From CAZAOA01 sp964486765 (lineage in GTDB: Bacteria > Patescibacteriota > UBA1384 > XYA2-FULL-43-10), in contig CAZAOA010000002.1 in NCBI GenBank assembly GCA_964486765.1, positions 1 through 64,000 of the forward strand: 64,000 nt of DNA, written 5' to 3'. Positions 10,899 through 19,621 of the stretch are shown here, one piece after another (position 1 is the first letter of the stretch; every line of letters begins with the position of its first letter). The notes beneath the pieces are model-generated. The model did no database searches. It was given only the letters and a program-made list of their open reading frames with translations, and was not told the origin of the DNA. The translations under genes were made by a program, and so were the position numbers.

Positions 10899-11330
10899 TT
10901 ACTTTATCATGCGACTTTGATCGCGAATTACATCTTTCTTCTTAATTTCTTCTCTTTTGTCTCTTTTTAACTTCCCTCGACCGATTCCTACTTCGAGCTT
11001 TGCCTTACCTCGAGTAATGTACAATTTCAGAGCTAGTAAAGTTAATCCTTTTTCTGAAGTTTTTCCAATAAGTTTTTTTATTTGACTCTTTTTGACTAGA
11101 AGTTTCCTAGTTCTTTGATTTTCACCGTTAAGAACTTTTATGTCACCACCAAGCCAAAACAACTCGCCACCAATTATTTTAACGTATGATGATGTCATAT
11201 TTATACGCCCTGCCCTAATCCCCTTGATCTCTTCTCCAGTTAGAACTATACCGGCTTCAAAACTATCTTCAATTACATAGTCAAAACGAGCTTTTTTATT
11301 CAAATAGGATTTACTTGAGTCTTTACTCAT
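10899..11330 (-). CDS. smpB: SsrA-binding protein SmpB
   Basis: This 143-aa protein binds tmRNA and brings it to stalled ribosomes for trans-translation. It shows the SmpB barrel motif VLTGEEIKGIRAGRINM and a basic C-terminal tail (RDKREEIKKKDVIRDQSR) that enters the empty mRNA channel. The start overlaps the upstream permease gene by 8 bases, implying co-translation. No complete tmRNA gene was recognised in this window, so its partner lies elsewhere. Confidence 0.97.
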   Translation of the reverse strand: MSKDSSKSYLNKKARFDYVIEDSFEAGIVLTGEEIKGIRAGRINMTSSYVKIIGGELFWLGGDIKVLNGENQRTRKLLVKKSQIKKLIGKTSEKGLTLLALKLYITRGKAKLEVGIGRGKLKRDKREEIKKKDVIRDQSRMIK

Positions 11331-12330
11331 GTGATGTTAAATACTTTCTAATAGTTGGCCATTCTTGAACCAATACGGCGATTGTTGCTGCTATAGGAAC
11401 TGCGATCATGGCGCCAACTATTCCCATAAGTTTAGCCCCGATCAATATTGTCAATATTATAATTATCGGAGAAAGTCCAACTACTTTTTGCATTACTTTA
11501 GGTACGATTATATTGTTTTCCAGTTGTTGCACTACAATATAAAGGATAATTACGAGCAATGCCTTTAAAGGAGAGTCTGTAAGTGCTATTGAAGCTGCTA
11601 TAATCCCTGCTACGATAGGCCCAACGGCTGGAACTATCTCTAAAAATCCAGAGATAATAGCTAGTGTTAAGGCATATGGAACACCTATGATAAGAAGCCC
11701 TATCAGATCAAGAATTGCCACTATTATGCCTAAAACTATCTGACCTCTGAACCAATCACCAAGTTTTTGAGCAACTTTTCGAAGAACATTTGTGATGCCA
11801 TCTCTGTGCTCTGATGGAAACAGAGAGACTACAAAGTTTTTTATAATCTTTTCATCTAAAAGTAAATACACAAAAAGTACAATTGCAGTAATAAAAGTAA
11901 TCAATCCACCAAATAAATTCGCAGTTAAAGCAAGTACACCTTGCGATATATCACCAAATCTATTTAGAAATTCCGATAAGCTATCCTCTATGTTTGGTGC
12001 ATATTCCTTAACGTATGAATATTGATTAGCAATATCTGGAATTCTTTGAGCCAATGCCTGAATTTGGTCAATAACTGGAGGAATAATAATGTAAACTCCC
12101 AAAGCTGCCGCAGCTAAAAGCAATATAAGCAAAAAGGCCACTGCGCCTATTCTTCCTATCGTTTTTGACCATCTATAAACTATAGGTGAAAAAGTCGCAA
12201 ATAGAACTAGAACGATAAAAAATAGAGCGATCACATCTCTAATTAGAAATAGAAAATAGAGACCAATAAGAACCAATGCTACTTTGAGAATTGTCCATCC
12301 TGAAATTGTAAGTCTAACATTTTCTTTCAT
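11323..12330 (-). CDS. AI-2E family (PerM-like) membrane permease
   Basis: This protein of about 335 aa has around seven hydrophobic segments and the family's C-terminal region (EIVPAVGPIVAGIIAASIAL; LIGAKLMGIVGAMIAVP). AI-2E members are exporters or ion antiporters with mostly unproven substrates. The ATG at 12328-12330 is preferred over an upstream TTG because GGGGG lies five bases before it. A weak promoter (TTGTAA-17-TACCAT) can be read upstream. It is in an operon with smpB. Confidence 0.88.
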   Translation of the reverse strand: MKENVRLTISGWTILKVALVLIGLYFLFLIRDVIALFFIVLVLFATFSPIVYRWSKTIGRIGAVAFLLILLLAAAALGVYIIIPPVIDQIQALAQRIPDIANQYSYVKEYAPNIEDSLSEFLNRFGDISQGVLALTANLFGGLITFITAIVLFVYLLLDEKIIKNFVVSLFPSEHRDGITNVLRKVAQKLGDWFRGQIVLGIIVAILDLIGLLIIGVPYALTLAIISGFLEIVPAVGPIVAGIIAASIALTDSPLKALLVIILYIVVQQLENNIIVPKVMQKVVGLSPIIIILTILIGAKLMGIVGAMIAVPIAATIAVLVQEWPTIRKYLTSHE

Positions 12331-12402
12331 CTTGACCCCCAATTTAATTATCTAGCAAAATGGTAACACTTTTAGGCTATATTTACAATCTTTTCAAGAT
12401 GA

Positions 12403-12408
12403 TATAAT
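12403..12408 (+). promoter_or_regulatory. -10 box for tRNA-Arg(CCT)
   Basis: TATAAT lies 30 bases before the tRNA 5' end. The -35 is weak (TTTACA at 15 bp). Confidence 0.5.
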
Positions 12409-12437
12409 ATAGAAAGTTAAGTATTTAAATTATATAT

Positions 12438-12513
12438 GCCCCCGTAGCTCAGTGGATAGAGCGCCGCCGTCCTAAGGCGGGCGTCGTAGGTTCGAATCCT
12501 ACCGGGGGTACCA
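12438..12513 (+). tRNA. tRNA-Arg (anticodon CCT), CCA encoded
   Basis: A complete cloverleaf: acceptor GCCCCCG/CGGGGGT with a G1-U72 pair, D-arm GCTC...GAGC, anticodon stem CCGCC/GGCGG with loop GTCCTAA, T-arm GTAGG-TTCGAAT-CCTAC, discriminator A and encoded CCA. It reads AGG codons. Confidence 0.97.
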
Positions 12514-12608
12514 TGTGCTTCGGTTAGTGTTTTATTAATAATAATTCTATAAGCTCATATAAATTTAAGCCTGCCCACCTTTGAAGGGAGATGATGAAAT
12601 AGACCAGA

Positions 12609-12630
12609 AAACCACCCTGCTGGGTGGTAT
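12609..12630 (-). terminator. Terminator of the 12650 gene
   Basis: On the minus strand ACCACCC-AGC-AGGGTGGT is followed by TTTTCTGG, just past the stop of the small GC-rich gene. Confidence 0.75.
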
Positions 12631-12649
12631 CCGGTACGCCAATGTCAGC

Positions 12650-12859
12650 TTATTCTGGATCGAAGTTAATCAGTATCGCGGGAACGGGAGGCGAGCTATC
12701 AATTTCGATATCACTATCGTCTCCACGCAGATGCTTACTGACAACCTTGATCCCTAGTTCAGACGGATATATGACTGCTACCATGTCTGAACCACGCCAT
12801 ACTTCGACAATTTCAACTCCGGGTAAACGGCTATGTGAAGTCAGTACGAATCGATGCAT
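12650..12859 (-). CDS. GC-rich small orphan protein
   Basis: This is a 69-aa soluble protein of unknown function (begins MHRFVLTSHSR, ends ILINFDPE). The start is set by AAGGAGG seven bases before the ATG at 12857-12859. It is markedly more GC-rich than its neighbours and is a self-contained unit: promoter TTGATT-17-TAATAT at 12892-12920, Shine-Dalgarno, ORF, terminator. It belongs by style to the GC-rich units at 20.5-23.2 and 36.8-40.5 kb. Confidence 0.72.
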   Translation of the reverse strand: MHRFVLTSHSRLPGVEIVEVWRGSDMVAVIYPSELGIKVVSKHLRGDDSDIEIDSSPPVPAILINFDPE

Positions 12860-12891
12860 TGTTTTGCCTCCTTGCACAGACAAGCAAGGTG

Positions 12892-12920
12892 ATATTATCA
12901 TATATAATAACAAAAATCAA
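12892..12920 (-). promoter_or_regulatory. Promoter of the 12650 gene
   Basis: Minus strand TTGATT (12915-12920), 17-bp spacer, TAATAT (12892-12897). Confidence 0.6.
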
Positions 12921-13071
12921 TCATTCACTAGCAATGTGATTGAATGACTGAGGGGTATTTTGTTCCCTGTATTTTGAACTTCAATTATGTTACAATTTAC
13001 CCACGAACACGTGGAGTAGTCCATAATGGCAGGGCATCAAAGGTTTATATTTTAGAGAGGTGGTGATTTGA

Positions 13072-13257
13072 ATGAGTAAAAGAGACATTATAAAAATCAA
13101 AGGTAAGTCGTTCTACGCAGAGAGGGATAAAAAAGGCCGATTTGTCGATATTACAAACATCGGCAAGTCTTTAAATGTCGATTCTAGAAAGAAGACTAGA
13201 AAAAAAGTAAAACCAAGTCACGGACATGAAGGAGACTTGAAGAGAAGGAAGAAGTAG
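13072..13257 (+). CDS. Small basic protein of unknown function
   Basis: This 61-aa protein is very rich in Lys and Arg (KGKSFYAERDKKGRFVDITN; C-terminal KKTRKKVKPSHGHEGDLKRRKK). The basic tail suggests nucleic-acid or ribosome contact, but no known domain is recognised. GAGGTGGTG stands seven bases before the ATG. It is followed at once by its own terminator, so it is probably monocistronic. Confidence 0.75.
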   Translation: MSKRDIIKIKGKSFYAERDKKGRFVDITNIGKSLNVDSRKKTRKKVKPSHGHEGDLKRRKK

Positions 13258-13290
13258 AAGTATCTGTAAGTCAGTAAAATGCTAAATACT

Positions 13291-13330
13291 CTAACGGCTC
13301 ACATAAATTATTGTGAGCCGTTAGATTTTT
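13291..13330 (+). terminator. Terminator hairpin
   Basis: A 13-bp perfect stem CTAACGGCTCACA / TGTGAGCCGTTAG is followed by ATTTTT. The stem core is shared with the hairpin at 16521-16561 on the other side of the next gene. Confidence 0.85.
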
Positions 13331-13417
13331 GGAGATAAACGAGCTTGATTTTTAAGCGTAAAGTGCTAGTATATAAGCATTAATTATTAAGGTAAACTTC
13401 AAAATAGGATATTGGTT

Positions 13418-16400
13418 ATGGAAAATATTCAATTATATGTTGCTGAAATTCAAAAAATGTATCAATCCGGTATTGCCGGAGAACATGCATATCGTCCAGC
13501 ACTGAAAAAATTATTGGACAACATCAAACAAGATTCTCATATTTCTGTGCTGAATGATCCAAAACACTCAGAACATGGTGCACCAGATATTATTGTAATG
13601 AAAACAAGAGAATTAATTCTTGGCCACATGGAAACCAAAGATCTCAATGCTGATCTCGATAAAGTCGAAACTTCGGAGCAATTAAAAAGGTACTACGGGT
13701 ATTCTAACCTTGTATTGACAAATTACTTGGAATTTCGTTTTTTAAAAAATGGTGAGAAAATTGAAACCATATCTATCGGAAGATTGGAACATGGTGGCAT
13801 TGCATTTATTAATGAAAATCTTGATCATTTAGAAAATTCACTAAAACAATTCATGGCTGGCAGTCCTCAACCAATTACAAGCGGCTTACAATTAGCAAAA
13901 ACAATGGGTGGCAAAGCAAGAAGAATTCGAGATAACATAAGGCACTTTCTTAAAAACAAATCAGAAAAAAATCAGGAATTGGAAAGTATTTACGAAGTCA
14001 TAAAGAAACTGTTACTGCATGATTTAGACAAAGATAGTTTTGCCGATATGTATTCTCAAACTCTCGTTTATGGTCTTTTTATAGCCAGATATCACGATGA
14101 CACACTTGAGACATTCACGCGAGAAGAAGCACGCGACCTTGTTCCTGACTCAAACCCGTTTTTAAAAACATTTTTTGATCACATTGCTGGAGCAAGTTTT
14201 GACAAAAGACTAAAGTTAATCGTAAATGAACTTTGTGAAGTATTTTCTTGTAGTGATGTTCATAAAATTATGGATAAGTATTCGAAGCAACTCGGGCTAT
14301 TCGGAGACGACAAAGAATTGCCTGATCCGGTTATTCATTTCTATGAAGATTTTTTGAAGGAATATAATCCAAAACAAAGGGTGGAGCTTGGAGTTTTTTA
14401 CACTCCGTTGCCAGTTGTTAGATTTATTGTTCGCTCGGTTGATGAGCTTTTGAGAACCGAATTTGGTTTAGATAAAGGTTTAGCTGATTCTTCTAAAATA
14501 GAGCGTACGGTTAAACAACAAGTCCACAATATTAAACAAATAATCCATCGCGTCCAGGTTTTGGATCCTGCAACAGGTACGGGAACATTTCTAAATGAGG
14601 TGATCAACCAAATCCATTCCAAATTTAAAGGCCAAGAAGGTAGATGGAAAAGTTACGTAAATGATGATCTGCTCCCTAGAATTCATGGGTTTGAACTAAT
14701 GATGGCCTCTTACACAATTGCTCATTTGAAACTTGGTCTCAATCTTCAGAATAAAGGATTAGAAGATTTTGAAAAACGTCTTGGAGTGTACCTAGCAAAT
14801 TCACTTGAAGAAGCACCAGAGATCGAACATACGTTGTTTGCTCAAATAGGTTTGTCCCATGCTATTACAAAAGAAGCCGAAGCTGCAGAAATCATTAAGA
14901 ACAAAAAACCAATTATGGTAGTACTTGGTAATCCACCATATTCTGGTGAGTCACAAAATCCTCACTACAGGGAAAATGATGTGTACAAGTATGAGCCTGA
15001 TTCAAAGCAAAAATTACAAGAACGAAACCCAAAATGGCTCAACGATGACTACGTTAAGTTTTTACGATTCGCTGAGTCATTTGTTGAAAAGAACAAAGAG
15101 GGTATTATTGGAATGATTACAGCACATGGGTATTTAGATAATCCAACATTTCGAGGGATGCGGTGGCACCTTGCAAAAACTTTTGACAAAATATACATAC
15201 TTGATCTGCATGGTAATTCAAACAAAAAAGAAGTTTCCCCCGACGGTAGTAAAGATGAAAATGTTTTTGATATCAAAACAGGTGTTTCTATCATTATAGC
15301 CATAAAAAATGGCGGTAGAAAAAAACTAGCAGAAGTATTCTCGAAAGACATGTTTGGGTCAAGAAAGAATAAATATATAGAATTGAACAATAGTTCAGTA
15401 GGTTCAACGAAATGGAAGAGAATTAAACTTTCTGCCCCAAATTATGAATTTATTGTCCGTGACAATAGTCTTAGCAAAAAATACCATGAAGGGTTCTCTC
15501 TTTCTAGTTTCTTCAAAAAAATAAATGTGGGCATTGTAACCTCCAGAGACAAATTTGTAATAGATCAAAATAGAAATGTGTTAGAGAGTCGCATTCAGAA
15601 CTTTTTAAATTCTACCCCAAATGAAGCTATAACTAAATTCAATCTCAAAGAAAAATCAAACTGGAAAATTGCAAAAGTTATCAATAGACACTTTGACGGT
15701 GACAATATCGTTAAAATTTCTTATCGCCCATTTGACAATCGCTGGATCTATTACGATGACAATTTCATTGAGAGGTCGAGGAAAGAACACATGAAACATT
15801 TTTTGAACAATGAAAATTATGGTTTAGTATTTCGAAGACAACAAGCAGGTAATACACAAAGTTATTATTTTGTATCGAATCATATTATGGCAGATGGTTA
15901 TATCAGGTCTGACAACAAGGGGAGCGAAAGCATCGCACCGCTTCGTTTATACTTCGACGATGGAGACATCACTTCAAACCTTAATTCAGAGATAGTTAAA
16001 ATTTTTACTGATAAAGTTGAAAGCGCTAGCGATACACAAATATTTGATTATGTATACGCAATATTATACACTTCAGATTATCGAAATAAATATAAAGAAT
16101 TTTTAAAAATTGATTTTCCTAGAATTCCTTATCCAAAAAGTAAAAAGCAATTTGAAAAATTGGCAGAGAGTGGAAAAGTGCTCCGAGAATTATATCTAAT
16201 GTACTGCACATTATTAAAAAATATTTTAACTGTTTTTCAGATAGAAGGAACTGATAAAGTGGTAAAAGTAGAGTTTAATGCTGAAAGAGTTTACATAAAT
16301 AGTAATCAGTATTTTGGCAATGTGCCAGAAATCGCGTGGAACTTTTACATCGGTGGTTATCAACCGGCTCAGAAATGGCTCAAAGATCGTAAAGACCGTA

Positions 16401-16492
16401 CTCTGTCGTCAGAAGATATTGAACACTATCAGAAGATCATTGTCGCTCTTGCCGAAACTGATCGATTAATGAAAGAAATCGACAATATTTAA
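13418..16492 (+). CDS. Single-chain restriction-modification enzyme (type IIG / ISP-like)
   Basis: This 1024-aa protein has a PD-(D/E)xK nuclease signature at the N terminus (Asp57 in GAPDIIV, then Glu72-Thr-Lys74), followed by an N6-adenine methylase core: FYTPLPVVRFIV, motif I DPATGTGTF (Asp383) and catalytic NPPY (Asn505). The C-terminal 400 residues resemble the target-recognition half of type ISP enzymes, but the translocase domain of true ISP proteins is absent. It would methylate a host sequence and cut unmodified DNA. The start ATG at 13418 is preferred over TTG at 13412. The gene stands alone between two hairpins. Confidence 0.9.
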   Translation: MENIQLYVAEIQKMYQSGIAGEHAYRPALKKLLDNIKQDSHISVLNDPKHSEHGAPDIIVMKTRELILGHMETKDLNADLDKVETSEQLKRYYGYSNLVLTNYLEFRFLKNGEKIETISIGRLEHGGIAFINENLDHLENSLKQFMAGSPQPITSGLQLAKTMGGKARRIRDNIRHFLKNKSEKNQELESIYEVIKKLLLHDLDKDSFADMYSQTLVYGLFIARYHDDTLETFTREEARDLVPDSNPFLKTFFDHIAGASFDKRLKLIVNELCEVFSCSDVHKIMDKYSKQLGLFGDDKELPDPVIHFYEDFLKEYNPKQRVELGVFYTPLPVVRFIVRSVDELLRTEFGLDKGLADSSKIERTVKQQVHNIKQIIHRVQVLDPATGTGTFLNEVINQIHSKFKGQEGRWKSYVNDDLLPRIHGFELMMASYTIAHLKLGLNLQNKGLEDFEKRLGVYLANSLEEAPEIEHTLFAQIGLSHAITKEAEAAEIIKNKKPIMVVLGNPPYSGESQNPHYRENDVYKYEPDSKQKLQERNPKWLNDDYVKFLRFAESFVEKNKEGIIGMITAHGYLDNPTFRGMRWHLAKTFDKIYILDLHGNSNKKEVSPDGSKDENVFDIKTGVSIIIAIKNGGRKKLAEVFSKDMFGSRKNKYIELNNSSVGSTKWKRIKLSAPNYEFIVRDNSLSKKYHEGFSLSSFFKKINVGIVTSRDKFVIDQNRNVLESRIQNFLNSTPNEAITKFNLKEKSNWKIAKVINRHFDGDNIVKISYRPFDNRWIYYDDNFIERSRKEHMKHFLNNENYGLVFRRQQAGNTQSYYFVSNHIMADGYIRSDNKGSESIAPLRLYFDDGDITSNLNSEIVKIFTDKVESASDTQIFDYVYAILYTSDYRNKYKEFLKIDFPRIPYPKSKKQFEKLAESGKVLRELYLMYCTLLKNILTVFQIEGTDKVVKVEFNAERVYINSNQYFGNVPEIAWNFYIGGYQPAQKWLKDRKDRTLSSEDIEHYQKIIVALAETDRLMKEIDNI

Positions 16493-16520
16493 TTTATTCT
16501 ATATACCATGTGATAAATTA

Positions 16521-16561
16521 TTCAACGGCTCGTTAGTTTTATGTGAGCCGTTGAATTAATT
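16521..16561 (+). terminator. Terminator hairpin after the R-M gene
   Basis: TTCAACGGCTC / GAGCCGTTGAA, 11-bp stem with a 13-nt loop, followed by TTAATT. The T-run is weak. The stem is closely related to the hairpin at 13291-13330. Confidence 0.65.
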
Positions 16562-16635
16562 CAGCAAATTTCCCTATCCGGTTCTCAATATGTAGTAGTC
16601 AATGAATGTAATATTGAAATAGTCAAAGCCTAACA

Positions 16636-18324
16636 ATGGAACAAGAAAGCCTATTTAAAAATCGTCGGTCAGCAAAACATACAATGCATGATAAAATTGA
16701 TCACAAAAAGGAAAGAGAGAAAGATACAAAGATAATACTTGATTCAAAATCCCCAAAGCGTGTAGTTGTTGCGGGACCAGGTACAGGTAAGAGTTTCTTG
16801 TTTGAACAAATAATCAAAAAACTGAACGATGATGGGAAAGATAATGTTTTAGCCATAACGTTTATTGGAAAACTCACAGATTTTTTAGCAGATGATTTAG
16901 CCGGTCTTGCAATAGTTAAGACACTTCACGGTTTTGCAAGAGAGTTTGTTTTGGGTTTTAAAAATGATTGGGAATATATTCCAAATATTAGCGCAATAAT
17001 AAAAGAAGATTTGAAAATTGCAGGGATAGTGGATGCTAGTGTCGGTAGCGATGCATACAGAGAGAGATCAAATTACTACAAAGCTGTTGGTGACGAGGAT
17101 GTTGTTTATTATGCAAATAAAATATGTAAAGAAAAATCAAGTGCCATCCCAATTTTTGACACTATCCTAATTGATGAATTTCAGGATTTTAGTGAACTTG
17201 AAGATGAGTTTATCGAGACATTGTCTAGTAAAAATAAGATTGTAATCGTCGGTGATGATGACCAAGCGCTGTATGGGTTCAGGGGATCTTCTCCGAAATT
17301 TATTAGAAACAAACATGATGATTCAAACAAGGATTATGAAAGCCTTTCACTAAAATACTGTTCTCGATGTACTGACGTAATAATTAAGTCATTTCATAAC
17401 ATTATCGGACATTTCGACCTTGATGAGATCGGGAGCGATAGGGTTAAAAAGGAGTATATTTGTTATTTCCCTGAAAAGGAGGATGATAACAAAAATAACC
17501 CCAGCATAGTGGTCTTAAAGGATGTTCTGCCCGGGGCTATCGCTTCACGGGTTAGTAATGAATTAAGAACAATTTTAAATAAACAAAAAATCAAATCTGT
17601 GTTAATCGTAGGAGAGGCCCGATCGTGTAAGTCTATGTTGTCTAGTACAGGGGTAATTCTTAAGAGGTATGGCTTCAACAACGTGTCATCAAAGTATGAG
17701 GACAATACCTACACTTTTAAAAAAGATGTAGTTGCAGGATTAAAGATAGTGAATAAGAATGAAGATAGCATAGCGGGCTGGAGAGTACTCATTAAGGAAC
17801 TCTCGTCTAAAAGCAGAGCCTCTGTAATCATTGATAATTACTCAGATCAAAGCAAATTTGTTGAGTCAATTCCCTTAGAATTTCGCAAGAATTGGATAAA
17901 ACTCTCGAAAACGTATATTAATGTAATTTCAAACAAAAAAGTATCTGTTCCCTCGTTAGCAAATTTGCAAGATAAAATTATTGATCATAAAATATCAGAA
18001 GAAGAACTTTTCACAAAAGAACTAATTTCAGAGTATTCATATTTACCGAGACCATTGGCAAATTTAGAGATTACTATAACAAATATATTGGGATCAAAAG
18101 GACTAGGCGCGGATGTGGTATTTTTACTTGGCTTTGATAATGGTAGGCTCCCTGTGAAGCAGAGAGATATTAAGGAGAGTGAAATTTACCAGATGTTGGT
18201 TGCTCTAACAAGAGCTAAAAAACGAATCTATCTTATTAATACGATTGACAAACAGGTTTCAGAATTTATTGAATGTATAAATGAAGATAACTATGATGTA
18301 ATCATACAAAAAACTCGTAAATAA
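16636..18324 (+). CDS. UvrD/Rep-type superfamily 1 helicase, compact
   Basis: This 562-aa protein has SF1 motifs in order: Walker A GPGTGKS (47-53), TLHGFA (Ia/Ic), Walker B LIDEFQD, motif III GDDDQALYGFRG, motif V LGSKGLGADVVFL and motif VI ALTRAKKRIYLI. It is about 150-200 residues shorter than UvrD or PcrA, mainly in the 1B/2B domains. Such short SF1 helicases often travel with restriction or other defence genes; here it lies 143 bp after the R-M enzyme on the same strand. A housekeeping repair role is the alternative. Confidence 0.88.
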   Translation: MEQESLFKNRRSAKHTMHDKIDHKKEREKDTKIILDSKSPKRVVVAGPGTGKSFLFEQIIKKLNDDGKDNVLAITFIGKLTDFLADDLAGLAIVKTLHGFAREFVLGFKNDWEYIPNISAIIKEDLKIAGIVDASVGSDAYRERSNYYKAVGDEDVVYYANKICKEKSSAIPIFDTILIDEFQDFSELEDEFIETLSSKNKIVIVGDDDQALYGFRGSSPKFIRNKHDDSNKDYESLSLKYCSRCTDVIIKSFHNIIGHFDLDEIGSDRVKKEYICYFPEKEDDNKNNPSIVVLKDVLPGAIASRVSNELRTILNKQKIKSVLIVGEARSCKSMLSSTGVILKRYGFNNVSSKYEDNTYTFKKDVVAGLKIVNKNEDSIAGWRVLIKELSSKSRASVIIDNYSDQSKFVESIPLEFRKNWIKLSKTYINVISNKKVSVPSLANLQDKIIDHKISEEELFTKELISEYSYLPRPLANLEITITNILGSKGLGADVVFLLGFDNGRLPVKQRDIKESEIYQMLVALTRAKKRIYLINTIDKQVSEFIECINEDNYDVIIQKTRK

Positions 18325-18370
18325 CAATTACATAAAAAAAGAAATGGAATCAAGAAAGGCGGTGATTAAA

Positions 18371-18607
18371 ATGACCCTAGAAAAACTCAAACAAATTCAT
18401 GCTGATTACATGTCGGCTGAGGACGAATTTAAAAAGAAAAGAGAAAAACACTTCCCAACAGCATGGAGGCAGATTGAAAAACTTGTCGGCGCAACTCCAA
18501 TTGCCAGAAAAGATATAACTGAAATCAGGAGACTTAGAAATATTAGAGACAAGAAAGATGAAGAACGTCAGAAAGCAATGATAGACTACTGCAATAAACG
18601 AAGATAA
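18371..18607 (+). CDS. Small charged helical protein
   Basis: This 78-aa protein (MTLEKLKQIHADYMSAEDEF...) is almost entirely charged helix and likely a coiled coil. The ATG at 18371 is chosen because AGGCGGTG lies seven bases upstream; an earlier in-frame ATG at 18344 has no such site. It is the first of four tiny same-strand genes after the helicase. Function unknown. Confidence 0.62.
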   Translation: MTLEKLKQIHADYMSAEDEFKKKREKHFPTAWRQIEKLVGATPIARKDITEIRRLRNIRDKKDEERQKAMIDYCNKRR

Positions 18608-18619
18608 TTGATAAATATT

Positions 18620-18805
18620 ATGAAAAAATCAGAATTTGATGTGTACCTAAAAGAAGAAAAGTTATATTTTGACTCAGATGGAGAACAGGGCAATGAAGAT
18701 TTGAAGTGCCCATCATGCGATTTGATGAACTTTGTACACGCAGGTGGTGTTTGTGAACTTGAAGTGATTAAGAAAATAGATGTTAGTGGGAAGAAGCACG
18801 AGTGA
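18620..18805 (+). CDS. Small protein with a CxxC pair
   Basis: This 61-aa protein has DLKCPSCDLMNF followed by one more Cys 16 residues on, which could be half of a zinc knuckle. The ATG at 18620 is preferred over TTG at 18608. Its stop overlaps the next start (GTGA), so the pair is translationally coupled. Function unknown. Confidence 0.55.
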   Translation: MKKSEFDVYLKEEKLYFDSDGEQGNEDLKCPSCDLMNFVHAGGVCELEVIKKIDVSGKKHE

Positions 18806-18981
18806 AACTCTCCAAAAAAGCAATAATTGAATTTCAGGAACTTGTCAGAGAAAATACAGGCACTGAACTTAGCTATAGCGAAGCTGAAACAATGGCCAAA
18901 CAATGGCTCGAGTTTTATAAACTAGTCCACAAACCAATTCTTAAAAAGAACATCGTTGATAGTAAACAATTAAGGAGTTAA
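18802..18981 (+). CDS. Very short conserved-type helical protein
   Basis: A 59-aa ORF with a GTG start overlapping the previous stop (GTGA). The sequence (LSKKAIIEFQELVRE, then YSEAETMAKQWLEFYKL) matches a short motif I recall seeing repeatedly in Patescibacteria, with the pattern K-x-x-x-E-F-x-E-L followed by S-x-x-E-A. It is below the size many gene callers accept. Function unknown. Confidence 0.62.
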   Translation: MKLSKKAIIEFQELVRENTGTELSYSEAETMAKQWLEFYKLVHKPILKKNIVDSKQLRS

Positions 18982-18985
18982 TAAT

Positions 18986-19111
18986 ATGTATAAAGAAAAA
19001 ACCGGAGAAGAGCTTAGGAAAGAAGCATTGGCTCTTGGTGTTAGCCTTCAAGCAACCTCTGGTCAAAGAGGTATATCAAGAGATGACATTATTCAAGAAA
19101 GAGTTAGAGAC
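18986..19111 (+). CDS. SAP-like N-terminal fragment, cut by the assembly gap
   Basis: A 42-codon open start (MYKEKTGEELRKEALALGVS...) with TAAGGAG nine bases upstream, overlapping the intergenic end of the preceding gene. The pattern ELRKEALALGV...GISRDDIIQERV resembles a SAP/HeH-type DNA-binding helix pair. It runs open into the run of Ns. The short tail at 19122-19166 may be its end if the gap is not truly 10 bases. Confidence 0.5.
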
Positions 19112-19121
19112 NNNNNNNNNN
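19112..19121. other. Assembly gap (10 Ns)
   Basis: Ten Ns, a conventional placeholder for a gap of unknown length. Contig order across this point is not proven by the sequence. Confidence 0.99.
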
Positions 19122-19166
19122 TCCATAATTAGTGCGCTAGCTGCGTGGTATGCGGTAACTATTTAA
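19122..19166 (+). CDS. C-terminal fragment of a membrane protein
   Basis: Fourteen codons (SIISALAAWYAVTI) then TAA, hydrophobic, entering from the gap and followed 16 bases later by a perfect terminator. The hydrophobic end plus terminator supports a real gene tail. Relative to the 18986 ORF it is one base out of frame across exactly 10 Ns. Confidence 0.4.
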   Translation, partial: SIISALAAWYAVTI

Positions 19167-19182
19167 TATATACTGGTGTTTC

Positions 19183-19219
19183 TATCAAAAAATACCGCTT
19201 ATAACGGTATTTTTTGATA
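19183..19219. terminator. Strong bidirectional terminator
   Basis: A 15-bp perfect stem TATCAAAAAATACCG / CGGTATTTTTTGATA with a 7-nt loop; A and T tracts on both arms. Confidence 0.9.
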
Positions 19220-19342
19220 ATTTTGGCTGCAGTCTACTGGCGTCGCAGTCAATGGCCTTTTTCGAAAATCAATCGTCTTCTATGTAGTACTGTGTTTATT
19301 GTAGGACTTATAAGCTTTGACCTTCCCTCTTGCAACCTCATC

Positions 19343-19621
19343 TTAAACTACACTCCCAACAACACAAACCGATCGACCATCACTTTTTGAGAGATTATTC
19401 TCCCACTGTAGTGGTCTAAGATTCTCGTATGTTGTTGCTCCGTTTGGATCAATATGGTCCACTTCCCACCCGTACTCTGAGTTTCGGTCTCCATACTTTT
19501 TCCATTCGATCGTCGCCCCACAGCAGTCTCCACGCACATACTCGGGATGGTAGCCACTTACAGGCTGAGCCTTTTCCCAAATAATACGCAATTCTGCATC
19601 GGAGTAGCTTTTCTCGGTCAT
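19343..19621 (-). CDS. Small stand-alone HNH endonuclease
   Basis: This 92-aa protein has a beta-beta-alpha-metal pattern: WEVDHIDPNG (His-Ile-Asp) followed by YENLRPLQWENNLSKSDG, the usual N...N..K spacing of HNH nucleases. A DCC motif precedes it. AAGGAG stands before the ATG. Small free HNH proteins act as homing or phage-type nickases, or in restriction. No partner gene is adjacent. The catalytic His and Asn appear present, so activity is plausible. Confidence 0.8.
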   Translation of the reverse strand: MTEKSYSDAELRIIWEKAQPVSGYHPEYVRGDCCGATIEWKKYGDRNSEYGWEVDHIDPNGATTYENLRPLQWENNLSKSDGRSVCVVGSVV

